From contig UNRJ01000002.1 of NCBI GenBank assembly GCA_900537125.1, positions 496,001 through 560,000 of the forward strand: DNA of 64,000 nt, read 5' to 3'. The notes below the pieces were generated by a model, which ran no database searches, had not been told where the DNA came from, and was given only the letters and a program-made list of their open reading frames with translations. Origin of the DNA: Rhodobacteraceae bacterium Alg238-R152 (lineage in GTDB: Bacteria; Pseudomonadota; Alphaproteobacteria; Rhodobacterales; Rhodobacteraceae). The position numbers and the translations under genes were made by a program. This document shows positions 1-7,414 of this stretch, one piece after another. Position 1 is the stretch's first letter, and the number at the start of each line of letters is the position of its first letter.

Positions 1-2
1 AT

Positions 3-647
3 GCTCAAACTGCGGAGCTTATCAAAGACGTAACGCTGGAGCGCCGCCCCATCTTGGCCATGACGATGGATCGGCAGGGCGAACACCTCGCGGTTGGAGA
101 TGGAGAGGGCTTTATCCTGCTGCTCGACACGCAAGACTGGTCCATCGCCAATGACTTCCGTGCCACCCATCGTGGCCCGATTTGGGCGCTGGCGTTTTCC
201 GAGGATGGCAAAAACATCCACGCAGGCGGGCTGGACGATTCCTTGTTCAGTTGGCCTTTGTCGGATCAGGCTGACGTGCCGCGCATGGTGGAGCAAGACC
301 GCTCTTTTCTCAATGGCACTGACACCGCCTCCAACGGCGAGCGTCAGTTCCAGCGCAAATGCTCCATCTGTCACACGTTGACCGGAGACAGTGCCCGACG
401 TGCCGGGCCCTCGCTCAAAAACGTATTTGGCCGCCGTGCTGGCGCCGTGGCGGACTACAGCTATTCCGACACTTTACAGACTTCAGACATTGTTTGGTCC
501 GCGCAAACCATTGATGCGCTTTTTGATTTGGGACCAGACGTGTATATTGCGGGTACAAAAATGCCAGTTCAGCGCATCGCCCGCGCAGAGGATCGTGCAG
601 ATCTCATCGAGTTTCTGCGGACTTACAGCGACATCAAGGACGACTGA
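3..647 (+). CDS. WD40-repeat / c-type cytochrome fusion (5' partial)
   Basis: The frame is open to the left edge of the window, so the start is missing. The visible N-terminal third (up to about nt 270) has beta-propeller repeat character (…GPIWALAFSEDGKNIHAGGLDDSLFSWPL, shown here only as the repeat around nt 175-255). It is followed by a class I cytochrome c domain with a CSICH haem-attachment motif near nt 361-375 and a KMP methionine near nt 559-567 that is the likely sixth haem ligand. Such fusions are periplasmic electron carriers or sensors. The protein ends 1 nt before a small membrane-peptide gene and is followed by a two-component system, which suggests a shared unit. Its partner and redox role are not known from sequence. 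Family assignment is secure; function is inferred. Confidence 0.85.
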   Translation, partial: AQTAELIKDVTLERRPILAMTMDRQGEHLAVGDGEGFILLLDTQDWSIANDFRATHRGPIWALAFSEDGKNIHAGGLDDSLFSWPLSDQADVPRMVEQDRSFLNGTDTASNGERQFQRKCSICHTLTGDSARRAGPSLKNVFGRRAGAVADYSYSDTLQTSDIVWSAQTIDALFDLGPDVYIAGTKMPVQRIARAEDRADLIEFLRTYSDIKDD

Positions 648-648
648 G

Positions 649-774
649 ATGAAAACTTTTTTGCTAGCCTGTGTAACCGTCGCAGGGATTTCTTTTGTGG
701 CCTATTACGGGCTGCACACTCTGGGCTTTTCGACTACTGAAGCGGGCAGCGGACCCTCCGTGCGACTGGATTGA
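649..774 (+). CDS. small single-pass membrane peptide (41 aa)
   Basis: The ATG lies one base after the TGA of the cytochrome gene and the ORF ends 5 nt before the next start, so the gene fits exactly between its neighbours. The product is 41 residues with one hydrophobic segment (about residues 3-24) and a short polar tail ending RLD. No family is recognised. The placement suggests a translationally coupled accessory of the cytochrome, for example an anchor, but nothing in the sequence proves this. The longer in-frame ORF that begins at 391 inside the cytochrome gene is a shadow; its last 41 codons are this gene. Confidence 0.6.
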   Translation: MKTFLLACVTVAGISFVAYYGLHTLGFSTTEAGSGPSVRLD

Positions 775-779
775 GATAA

Positions 780-2174
780 ATGAACCAACTTGAGCGACCA
801 CAGTCCCACTCCCGGAGCAAAGACCGCGCGTCTTCCGAATTTGGCATGGGGCTGTCCGCAGCTTCGGTGCTGGTGGTCGATGATGAGCCGGGCATTCGCA
901 ATTTTATTGTGAAAATCCTTGATCCGGTGGTCGCTCGGGTGGAGCAAGCTGCCAATACAGAAGTGGCCAGCCGTCTATTGGATGCCAATCATTTTGATAT
1001 TGTGATCCTGGACAATGTCATGCCGGGAACCTCGGGTTTGGAGTGGCTTGTTGAACAGCGCAAGTTGGGGTTTTTTGCTGATACCATTCTGATCACCGCC
1101 TTTGCCGATATGGATACCGCCATTGAAGCCATGCGCGCCGGTGCCGTGGATTTTGTGCTCAAGCCCTTCCGCTCCAATCAAATCCTCAACGCCGTTGCGC
1201 GTTGTGTGGATCGGGTGAACTTGCGTCGCGAAAACTACCTGCTCAAATACGAGCTGGCGTCTGGCAATGAACAGGTGCGCTCGCGCTTGCTTGGCAGTTC
1301 ACCGGAGATTGAAAAAATCCGGGCGACGATGGCGCGCGCCGCGCCGTTGCCCACTCCCGTACTCCTGACAGGGGATACTGGTACGGGCAAAGAAGTTGCC
1401 GCTCGGGCTATTCACCTGATGTCGCCGCGTGCGGAAAAGCCTTTTGTGCCAATCAATTGTGCGACCATTGCGGGCGACATGATTGAGCATGAGCTGTTTG
1501 GTCATATCCGCCAAGACGCAGGGGGCCGCACGGTGCGCCACGACGGTGTGTTTATGAATGCGAATGGCGGCACGCTTTACCTTGACGAGATTGTCGAGTT
1601 GCCACTGCCGGTGCAGGCCGCTTTGCTGCGGGTGATAGAGCAACGCAAAATCCGACCTGTTGGGTCTTCACGTGAGGTACCACTGGACCTGCGGTTCTTG
1701 TTTGCCACCAACGCTGACATGGAGGTGGCGGTGCAAGATGGCCGGTTGCGTGAGGATCTGTATCACCGGATCAATGTGCTCAATATTCAGATGCCGCCAT
1801 TGCGCACGCGAAATGGGGACTTGAAGGAGTTGGCGCTGATGTTCATTCAGCAGATTTCCAAGTCTCTGGGCGTGCCCCCGCTGACCTTGTCCGAAGGCGT
1901 TCTTCTGAACATGGCGCGCTATGACTGGCCCGGTAACGTGCGGGAATTGCGCAACCTTATTGAGCGCTCCCTGATTGTTGGCGAGTGGGCGTCAGAATTC
2001 GCGGTTGGCGGATCCGACGAAGAAGTTGAAGCGGTGGACAGTCTGGCTGCTGTGGAACGGCGGCACATATTGACTGTGTTGGATGCCTGCGATGGCAATC
2101 GCGCGGAGGCGGCCCGGCGTTTGGGCATCTCACGCAAAACCATCGATCGAAAATGTGCGATGTGGAATGACTGA
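780..2174 (+). CDS. NtrC-family response regulator lacking the GAFTGA loop
   Basis: A 464-residue response regulator with three domains. The N-terminal receiver (about residues 28-145) has the acidic pair DD34-35, phospho-acceptor D78 in the motif VILDNVMPG, and a KPF lysine. The AAA+ domain (about 165-395) has the Walker A motif GDTGTGKE and Walker B GGTLYLDEI. A Fis-type helix-turn-helix closes the protein (NRAEAARRLGISRKTIDRK). Where sigma-54 activators carry ELFGH-EKGAFTGA, this protein reads ELFGHIRQDAGGRTV, so the sigma-54 contact loop is absent. By analogy with Rhodobacter capsulatus NtrC and HupR, it may act with sigma-70 polymerase. The downstream kinase overlaps its stop by 8 nt. 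ATG 846 is a possible shorter start. Confidence 0.9.
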   Translation: MNQLERPQSHSRSKDRASSEFGMGLSAASVLVVDDEPGIRNFIVKILDPVVARVEQAANTEVASRLLDANHFDIVILDNVMPGTSGLEWLVEQRKLGFFADTILITAFADMDTAIEAMRAGAVDFVLKPFRSNQILNAVARCVDRVNLRRENYLLKYELASGNEQVRSRLLGSSPEIEKIRATMARAAPLPTPVLLTGDTGTGKEVAARAIHLMSPRAEKPFVPINCATIAGDMIEHELFGHIRQDAGGRTVRHDGVFMNANGGTLYLDEIVELPLPVQAALLRVIEQRKIRPVGSSREVPLDLRFLFATNADMEVAVQDGRLREDLYHRINVLNIQMPPLRTRNGDLKELALMFIQQISKSLGVPPLTLSEGVLLNMARYDWPGNVRELRNLIERSLIVGEWASEFAVGGSDEEVEAVDSLAAVERRHILTVLDACDGNRAEAARRLGISRKTIDRKCAMWND

Positions 2175-4182
2175 GACGCCTGAGTCTCAATCCACCCCAA
2201 GCGAAGCGCCACAGCGGCGGCGCGGTGCGTCTGTGCGGATGCGACTTTTGTCAATCGCGCTCCTGCCCACCCTTGTGATCATGCCGCTGTTTTTCATCGT
2301 AACGGCGATCAATTGGTCGTCGCGCTTTGACAATCTGTTGATTGCAAAGGTGAATGGCGAGCTTACCATTGCGCAGCAGTACCTTAGTCAACTGCTGGAA
2401 AACAGTGACCTGCGCATGCAGGCTTTGGCGGAAAGTTCGGCATTTGTGGATCGGGTGGTCTCCCATGATCGCAATGCGGTTTTGACGCTGCTGGACAACA
2501 AGAAAGTCGAGATGGGTCTCGATTTCCTTTATTACATCAACGCGGATGGCGCGGTGTGGTCGTCCCCGCGGTTTGCCGATGAAATGGGGCTCACCAAATG
2601 GCCCGTCGTGTCACAAGCACTTGCAGGATCCGGGACCGCTCAGATCGATATTTTTAGCGAGTTCGATCTCGGACAAGTCTCTGACAGTCTTGCGGAAAAA
2701 GCGCGGATCAACCTTGTTCCAACCCAGGCCGCGGTGCCGACGGAACGCACCAGAGAGACCCGCGGCATGGTGGTGCACGCCGCAACACCAGTGATTGGCA
2801 GCGGCCGCAATGGGGCATTGGTTGGTGGGGTTCTGCTCAATCGAAACCTGACGTTCATTGATACCATCAACGACCTTGTCTACCCAACCGCCAGCTTGAC
2901 CGAAGGCAGCCAGGGTACAGCCACACTTTTCCTAGAAGACGTCAGGGTTTCTACCAACGTGCGCCTGTTTCAGGACGAGCGGGCCTTGGGCACCCGTGTG
3001 TCTGCGGCGGTGTATGAAACCGTGCTGGAACGGGGGGAGATTTGGCTCGATCGGGCGTTCGTGGTGAACGATTGGTACATTTCGGCATATGAGCCAATCC
3101 TTGATAGCTTCGGAGAGCGGGTTGGCATGCTCTACGTTGGTTTTCTGGATCAGCCGTTTCGGGATGCGAAGTTCTCGACAATCCTAAATTTTGCGGTTGC
3201 TTTTGTGGTTATCATATTGATTTCGGTACCAATTTTCCTGCGTTGGGCCCGGCAGATTTTCGCTCCGCTTGAACGCATGGTACGCACCATTGGCCGTGTT
3301 GAGGAGGGCGACCTGAACGCGCGGACGCGGGTTGAGGATGGTGGCGAAATTGGCCGCGTTGCTGCGCAGATGGACAACCTCTTAGAGCAAATTCAGGAGC
3401 GAGATCGGGAACTTACGCGGCGGGTCGTGGCGCGGACGCGGGACTTGGAAGAGGCCAATCGGCGGTTGGAAGCGACCTCTAAGCAGCTGGTGGTGTCTGA
3501 GAAATTGGCGGCCGTGGGCGAGATAGCGGCGGGCATTGCGCATGAAATCAACAATCCGGTGCAAGTGATTCAGGGAAATTTGGATGTGGTGCGGGTGCAA
3601 TTGGGTGATGAGGCTGATCAGATCAAAACAGAGTTGCGCCTAATCGATGAGCAGACCCATTCCATTTTCTTGATTGTAAACAAGCTTTTGCAGTTCACGC
3701 GCCCAGATGAATATGCTGAAGGCAGCGAGGAGCATCGCCCGGCTGATATCATCAATGACACGCTTCCGTTGGTGCAACATTTGCTGAGCAAAGGGCATAT
3801 CACGCTGACTCTCGAGCTAGACAGCCTTAAAGCCATCTCAATCAACCGAACGGAGCTGCAACAAATTCTGATCAACCTGATGGTCAATGCGATCCATGCG
3901 ATGCCCGACGGCGGCGCGCTGACGGTGGGCGCATTGGATCAAGATCGCGAAGGAAAAGCCGGTGTGTTGATCTGTGTGAAAGATACAGGAGTTGGCATGG
4001 AGTCGGAGCTTCTGACGCGGATTTTTGATCCATTTTTCACAACAAAACAAGGCGAAGGCACAGGTTTGGGGTTGTCGATCACGCGCAAACTAGTGGAGCG
4101 ATACGACGGGGAAATCGAGGCAGATAGTGTTGTTGGCGAAGGCACCGAATTTCGGGTGTGGTTTCCAGCCACTGTGCATTGA
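2167..4182 (+). CDS. membrane sensor histidine kinase
   Basis: The start chosen is ATG 2167, which overlaps the regulator's stop as ATGACTGA; the upstream part of the open frame lies inside the regulator. The product is 671 residues. It has a membrane helix near the N-terminus, a long extracytoplasmic sensor region of Cache type (roughly residues 60-325), a second helix, a HAMP linker, a short coiled coil, a HisKA domain and a C-terminal ATPase. The H-box GIAHEINNPVQ places the phosphorylated histidine at about residue 459. The N box (NLMVNAIHAMPDGG), G1 (DTGVGM) and G2 (GEGTGLGLSI) are intact. It is very probably the cognate kinase of the preceding regulator. The ligand is unknown; the cytochrome upstream hints at a redox or respiratory cue. 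Confidence 0.9.
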   Translation: MTETPESQSTPSEAPQRRRGASVRMRLLSIALLPTLVIMPLFFIVTAINWSSRFDNLLIAKVNGELTIAQQYLSQLLENSDLRMQALAESSAFVDRVVSHDRNAVLTLLDNKKVEMGLDFLYYINADGAVWSSPRFADEMGLTKWPVVSQALAGSGTAQIDIFSEFDLGQVSDSLAEKARINLVPTQAAVPTERTRETRGMVVHAATPVIGSGRNGALVGGVLLNRNLTFIDTINDLVYPTASLTEGSQGTATLFLEDVRVSTNVRLFQDERALGTRVSAAVYETVLERGEIWLDRAFVVNDWYISAYEPILDSFGERVGMLYVGFLDQPFRDAKFSTILNFAVAFVVIILISVPIFLRWARQIFAPLERMVRTIGRVEEGDLNARTRVEDGGEIGRVAAQMDNLLEQIQERDRELTRRVVARTRDLEEANRRLEATSKQLVVSEKLAAVGEIAAGIAHEINNPVQVIQGNLDVVRVQLGDEADQIKTELRLIDEQTHSIFLIVNKLLQFTRPDEYAEGSEEHRPADIINDTLPLVQHLLSKGHITLTLELDSLKAISINRTELQQILINLMVNAIHAMPDGGALTVGALDQDREGKAGVLICVKDTGVGMESELLTRIFDPFFTTKQGEGTGLGLSITRKLVERYDGEIEADSVVGEGTEFRVWFPATVH

Positions 4183-4223
4183 GATTCACGGTCAATCGGG
4201 CTCAAAACGGGTCAATCATTGCA

Positions 4224-4244
4224 ACGTCGGTATTACGTCGGTAT
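4224..4244 (+). repeat. tandem 11-mer ACGTCGGTATT, shared with a distant site
   Basis: Two head-to-tail copies (ACGTCGGTATT, then ACGTCGGTAT) lie in the gap between the kinase and the ABC exporter, about 80 nt before the exporter start. An 18-nt stretch of this element, ACGTCGGTATTACGTCGG, occurs again on the minus strand at 60657-60674. The function is unknown; a protein-binding site is one possibility. Confidence 0.5.
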
Positions 4245-4322
4245 CCCAACTGTATTGCGTAGGTGTCGGATTTGAGGGCCAAACCGTTAACCCAGAGACG
4301 GGGAAGGCCGATTATTTAAAGT

Positions 4323-6029
4323 ATGAACCCAAAAGCGGACACAACTGACATCCCAGTCAAACAAGGGATTGGCGCCGTCTTACGGCAGCGCGCAGAAGTT
4401 GCGCGGTTTCTTTTGGATGCGGGACAGGGCCTGCGAGACCCGATTGTCTTTCTGACGCTGATCTCCGGGGTGAGCCGTGCGGGTATGATCTTTGCCATCA
4501 ATGAGACCGCTCGCAGCCACGCCGATGGGTTGGGCTGGTCGGTCTGGCTGTTGATACTCTGCGCCGCTGGCATGGTGATCTCGGCCTTTTTGCAAAAAGT
4601 GCGGGCTTTCACTCTGATCACGCGGATCGAAGCGCAGATGCGCAATCGGCTGTCTGAGCTATTACTGCGAGCCAACATCGATTTTCTGATCTCCGGGCGG
4701 CACGGCAAAGTCTACGGCGCGATGACCGCCGAAGTGAACCAACTGGCGCAGGCGGTGATCCATTTGGTGGAAGCAATTGGCGCGGCCATCGTGTTGTTGT
4801 TTGCTATTCCATATCTGTTTTTTGTCAGCTGGATTGCTGGTGTGGCCGCCGTGGGGGCGATCGTCTTGGGTGGGATTGGTTTTGCCCTGATGGATGGGCC
4901 TGCGCGGGTATGGGCACTCAAAGCCTCAGACAGTTTTGCCGCCTATTGTGACCGGGTGAGCGATATGCTGAGCGGCTGGAAAGAGCTGCGGCTTCGGGCC
5001 AGTCGGCGGCAGGCTTTGGAGGCGGAAACCCAGGCGGTGATCGCGGTGCAAATGGCGCATAAGATGCGCTCGGAACGGCTGTTTGCTGCCAGCACCGGTG
5101 GTGGACAGATCGCTGTGGCGTTGTTGATGTGTTTTGTGGTGATTGTACTGCCGCAGATGCAGGGCGGCGATGCAATTGTGATGTTTCAGGTGCTGACCAT
5201 CATCTTTTTGGTGAATGGGCCAACCGAGTTGGTATTCAATACTCTGCCGGTTCTGAGCCGCGCGGAGAACAGTTTTTACAAGATCAAAGCGGTAGAGGCC
5301 GAGTTGGGGCAGGCACAAAGCCGAGCACTGACAGAAGTGCCTAAGCTGCTTGATGGGTTCAACGAAATTGCGCTCAAAGCTGTGGAAGCCAGTGTCGGAG
5401 AGTACCGTGATGGGGTGGTGCCTTTCCATTTGGGACCCGTTGATCTGACATTCCACCCCGGAGAAACCGTTTTTATCTGTGGTGGTAATGGGTCTGGCAA
5501 GACCACGCTTCTGTCACTGATCACGGGGATGCGGCATCCGGATATGGGAGAGATTAAGCTGGATGGCGCAGGGCTCACCGATGACCGCACAGCCAGCTAT
5601 CGTGAGTTGTTCAGCGCGGTGTTTGCGCAGTTCCACCTGTTTGACCATGCCTATGGTTTGCCGGAGAGGGAGCTTACAGAATTGGACACGCGGATTGCGC
5701 AGTTGGGCTTGTCGACACGGGTGCAGTTGCTTGGGGACAAATTTTCCAACACAACGTTATCGGCGGGCCAAAGTCGCCGATTGGCTTTGGCCGTGGCGTT
5801 GGCGGAGCAACGGCCAATCATTGTGCTGGATGAGTTTGCAGCGGATCAGGACCCGGCCAATCGGGCGTTTTTCTATGATGTTTTGATGCCTGAATTGTCA
5901 GCATCTGGGCGGCTTGTCTTGGCTGTGACACATGATGATCACCAATTTGGCAAATGTGATCGCTTGATCAAAATGGAGGCGGGGCGCATCGTGTCAGATG
6001 AGCGTATGCGATCGCGTGAAGGGAATTGA
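4323..6029 (+). CDS. cyclic-peptide-export type ABC transporter (fused permease-ATPase)
   Basis: A 568-residue half transporter. Six hydrophobic segments occupy about residues 30-300, followed by an ATP-binding domain with Walker A GGNGSGKTT at about residue 387, a degenerate signature (LSAGQSRRLAL) and Walker B IIVLDEFAADQDP. The layout and the LSAGQ signature match the cyclic peptide/siderophore exporter family (SyrD, PvdE, YojI). Members move peptides, siderophores or microcins across the inner membrane. No peptide or siderophore synthesis gene is adjacent, so the cargo is unknown. The next gene starts 4 nt after its stop, suggesting a two-gene unit. The Shine-Dalgarno sequence is weak. 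Confidence 0.8.
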   Translation: MNPKADTTDIPVKQGIGAVLRQRAEVARFLLDAGQGLRDPIVFLTLISGVSRAGMIFAINETARSHADGLGWSVWLLILCAAGMVISAFLQKVRAFTLITRIEAQMRNRLSELLLRANIDFLISGRHGKVYGAMTAEVNQLAQAVIHLVEAIGAAIVLLFAIPYLFFVSWIAGVAAVGAIVLGGIGFALMDGPARVWALKASDSFAAYCDRVSDMLSGWKELRLRASRRQALEAETQAVIAVQMAHKMRSERLFAASTGGGQIAVALLMCFVVIVLPQMQGGDAIVMFQVLTIIFLVNGPTELVFNTLPVLSRAENSFYKIKAVEAELGQAQSRALTEVPKLLDGFNEIALKAVEASVGEYRDGVVPFHLGPVDLTFHPGETVFICGGNGSGKTTLLSLITGMRHPDMGEIKLDGAGLTDDRTASYRELFSAVFAQFHLFDHAYGLPERELTELDTRIAQLGLSTRVQLLGDKFSNTTLSAGQSRRLALAVALAEQRPIIVLDEFAADQDPANRAFFYDVLMPELSASGRLVLAVTHDDHQFGKCDRLIKMEAGRIVSDERMRSREGN

Positions 6030-6033
6030 GTTC

Positions 6034-6816
6034 ATGAATGTAACGCGAGACATACCGGGCCGTGGCACGGGATTGGCAATGTTGGTGGCGTTGATCACCA
6101 CTAGCTTTGTCACGGTTGTGGTGAATCTGCAGATGTATTCTGCGCGCTGGAAATTTGCGGCGTTTTACCCGGAGAAGGCGTCGGAACGTCCGTCGACCAT
6201 AAGCGAGTCGATTGCTGATCCGCGTATTGGCGAGCCCTTTGCCGATTGGCACTTGCTGTGCGCGCCATTGCTGTTTGTCGGGGTCGCCTGTCTGATCTTG
6301 TCCACATGGCGGGAGGCGCGGGCCAGTGGGATCGCGACGGTCAAGATCACCACTGTGTCTTGGGTCCTGGTGGTGTTGCAGGCCATGGCTTCGGTTGGAT
6401 TGGTGATCCTAAGCCAATACCGTTTCCCGGACTTTCGGGATCAGCATATGGCGGGCAGCTATGTGTTTTTCTTCTCGCAGGCCTTTGTGGTGGTCGCTGG
6501 TGAAGTTTTGTCGCGCGCTTACGCCGGTTTGGGGCCTGAGGGTCAGATTGTGGGCCGTATTTGGGCGCCGCGATTTGCAGGCTGGCGGCGGCGGTTTGTC
6601 TGGGTGCCAATTCTGTTGGGCGTGGCCTACCTGTGTCTGTTTTTGGGCAAGGGGTATGCGCCAGAGACACTTCGGTATGAGGTGTATGCGGCGTACGTGA
6701 GCACAGAGCTGTTTTTGCTCAGCTCGTTCTTGTTTTACATGATGAGCTTTGCACCGGACATGTGGCGGGTGTGGACGCTGAGCCGGATGGATTATTCTTC
6801 GGTTGAGGCGTCCTGA
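6034..6816 (+). CDS. six-helix membrane protein, Frag1/DRAM/Sfk1-like
   Basis: Translated from ATG 6034 rather than the upstream in-frame ATG 5998, which lies inside the exporter gene; a purine-rich GAAGGG precedes 6034. The product is about 260 residues with six hydrophobic segments. After the first helix the loop contains PSTISESIADPRIGEPF, which resembles the P-x-IS…P…F signature of the Frag1/DRAM/Sfk1 family of eukaryotic and bacterial membrane proteins. That assignment is by eye and moderate. The gene follows the ABC exporter by 4 nt and its 3' end overlaps the convergent phosphatidyltransferase gene by 25 nt. Its role is unknown. Confidence 0.6.
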   Translation: MNVTRDIPGRGTGLAMLVALITTSFVTVVVNLQMYSARWKFAAFYPEKASERPSTISESIADPRIGEPFADWHLLCAPLLFVGVACLILSTWREARASGIATVKITTVSWVLVVLQAMASVGLVILSQYRFPDFRDQHMAGSYVFFFSQAFVVVAGEVLSRAYAGLGPEGQIVGRIWAPRFAGWRRRFVWVPILLGVAYLCLFLGKGYAPETLRYEVYAAYVSTELFLLSSFLFYMMSFAPDMWRVWTLSRMDYSSVEAS

Positions 6817-7403
6817 GCGCGCAGCATTTGCGTGGCGCGTCGGGCGCGCTGCAGAGCGGTGACATGCGCGAGGATAGCAAAACCGGTGAGGCCCCATGTG
6901 ATGGCGGTGTCGCCCAAGACGCCTGCGATCAGCAACATGGCGCAGAGGAAGATCACGCGTTCCATCCGCTCAAAGACATCCGGCCAGTCGGTGTTAGAAA
7001 CAGGCATTTCGATGGCGGTGCGGGCTTTGGCGTAAGATGTGATGACGGAGCCAGAGAAACAGGCCAGCGCGAGGGGCCAGGCGTCATGCATATGCGCCAG
7101 CGTCGCGAGCACGGCGAGCTCTTGATAGCGGTCGACCATGGCGTCAAAATAGCCGCCTGCTTTGGTAGACATGTTGCGGCGGCGGGCGACGGCGCCGTCC
7201 AAAGCGTCAAACACAAAGGCCACGATCAGCGTGAGGCCGTAGAGCACAGGCGATTGGTGCCAGAGGTAAGCTAGCGACACCAAGATGATCAAGACGAGGC
7301 CAATGAAGGTCACTTGATTGGGGGTGAGGCGGGCTTTGACCAGCGGGCTGGCCATGGCCTCCCACAGAGGGTCGATGGTGGATTTCATCAGGCCATCAAT
7401 CAT
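6792..7403 (-). CDS. CDP-alcohol phosphatidyltransferase (candidate phosphatidylinositol-phosphate synthase)
   Basis: A 203-residue integral membrane enzyme with the full family signature D-x2-DG-x2-AR-x8-G-x3-D-x3-D at residues 66-91 (D66, D69, G70, A73, R74, G83, D87, D91). Such enzymes displace CMP from a CDP-linked lipid or CDP-alcohol with an alcohol acceptor. It is the last gene of the minus-strand lipid cluster, which also encodes an inositol-phosphate synthase and a CdsA-like enzyme. The most economical reading is therefore transfer of inositol phosphate onto a CDP-activated lipid, as in mycobacterial PgsA1/PIPS or Bacteroides inositol-lipid loci. Substrates such as glycerol-3-phosphate cannot be excluded, but a housekeeping PgsA is normally encoded elsewhere. 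Confidence 0.85.
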   Translation of the reverse strand: MIDGLMKSTIDPLWEAMASPLVKARLTPNQVTFIGLVLIILVSLAYLWHQSPVLYGLTLIVAFVFDALDGAVARRRNMSTKAGGYFDAMVDRYQELAVLATLAHMHDAWPLALACFSGSVITSYAKARTAIEMPVSNTDWPDVFERMERVIFLCAMLLIAGVLGDTAITWGLTGFAILAHVTALQRARRATQMLRAQDASTEE

Positions 7404-7414
7404 CAGGGTGTCCT

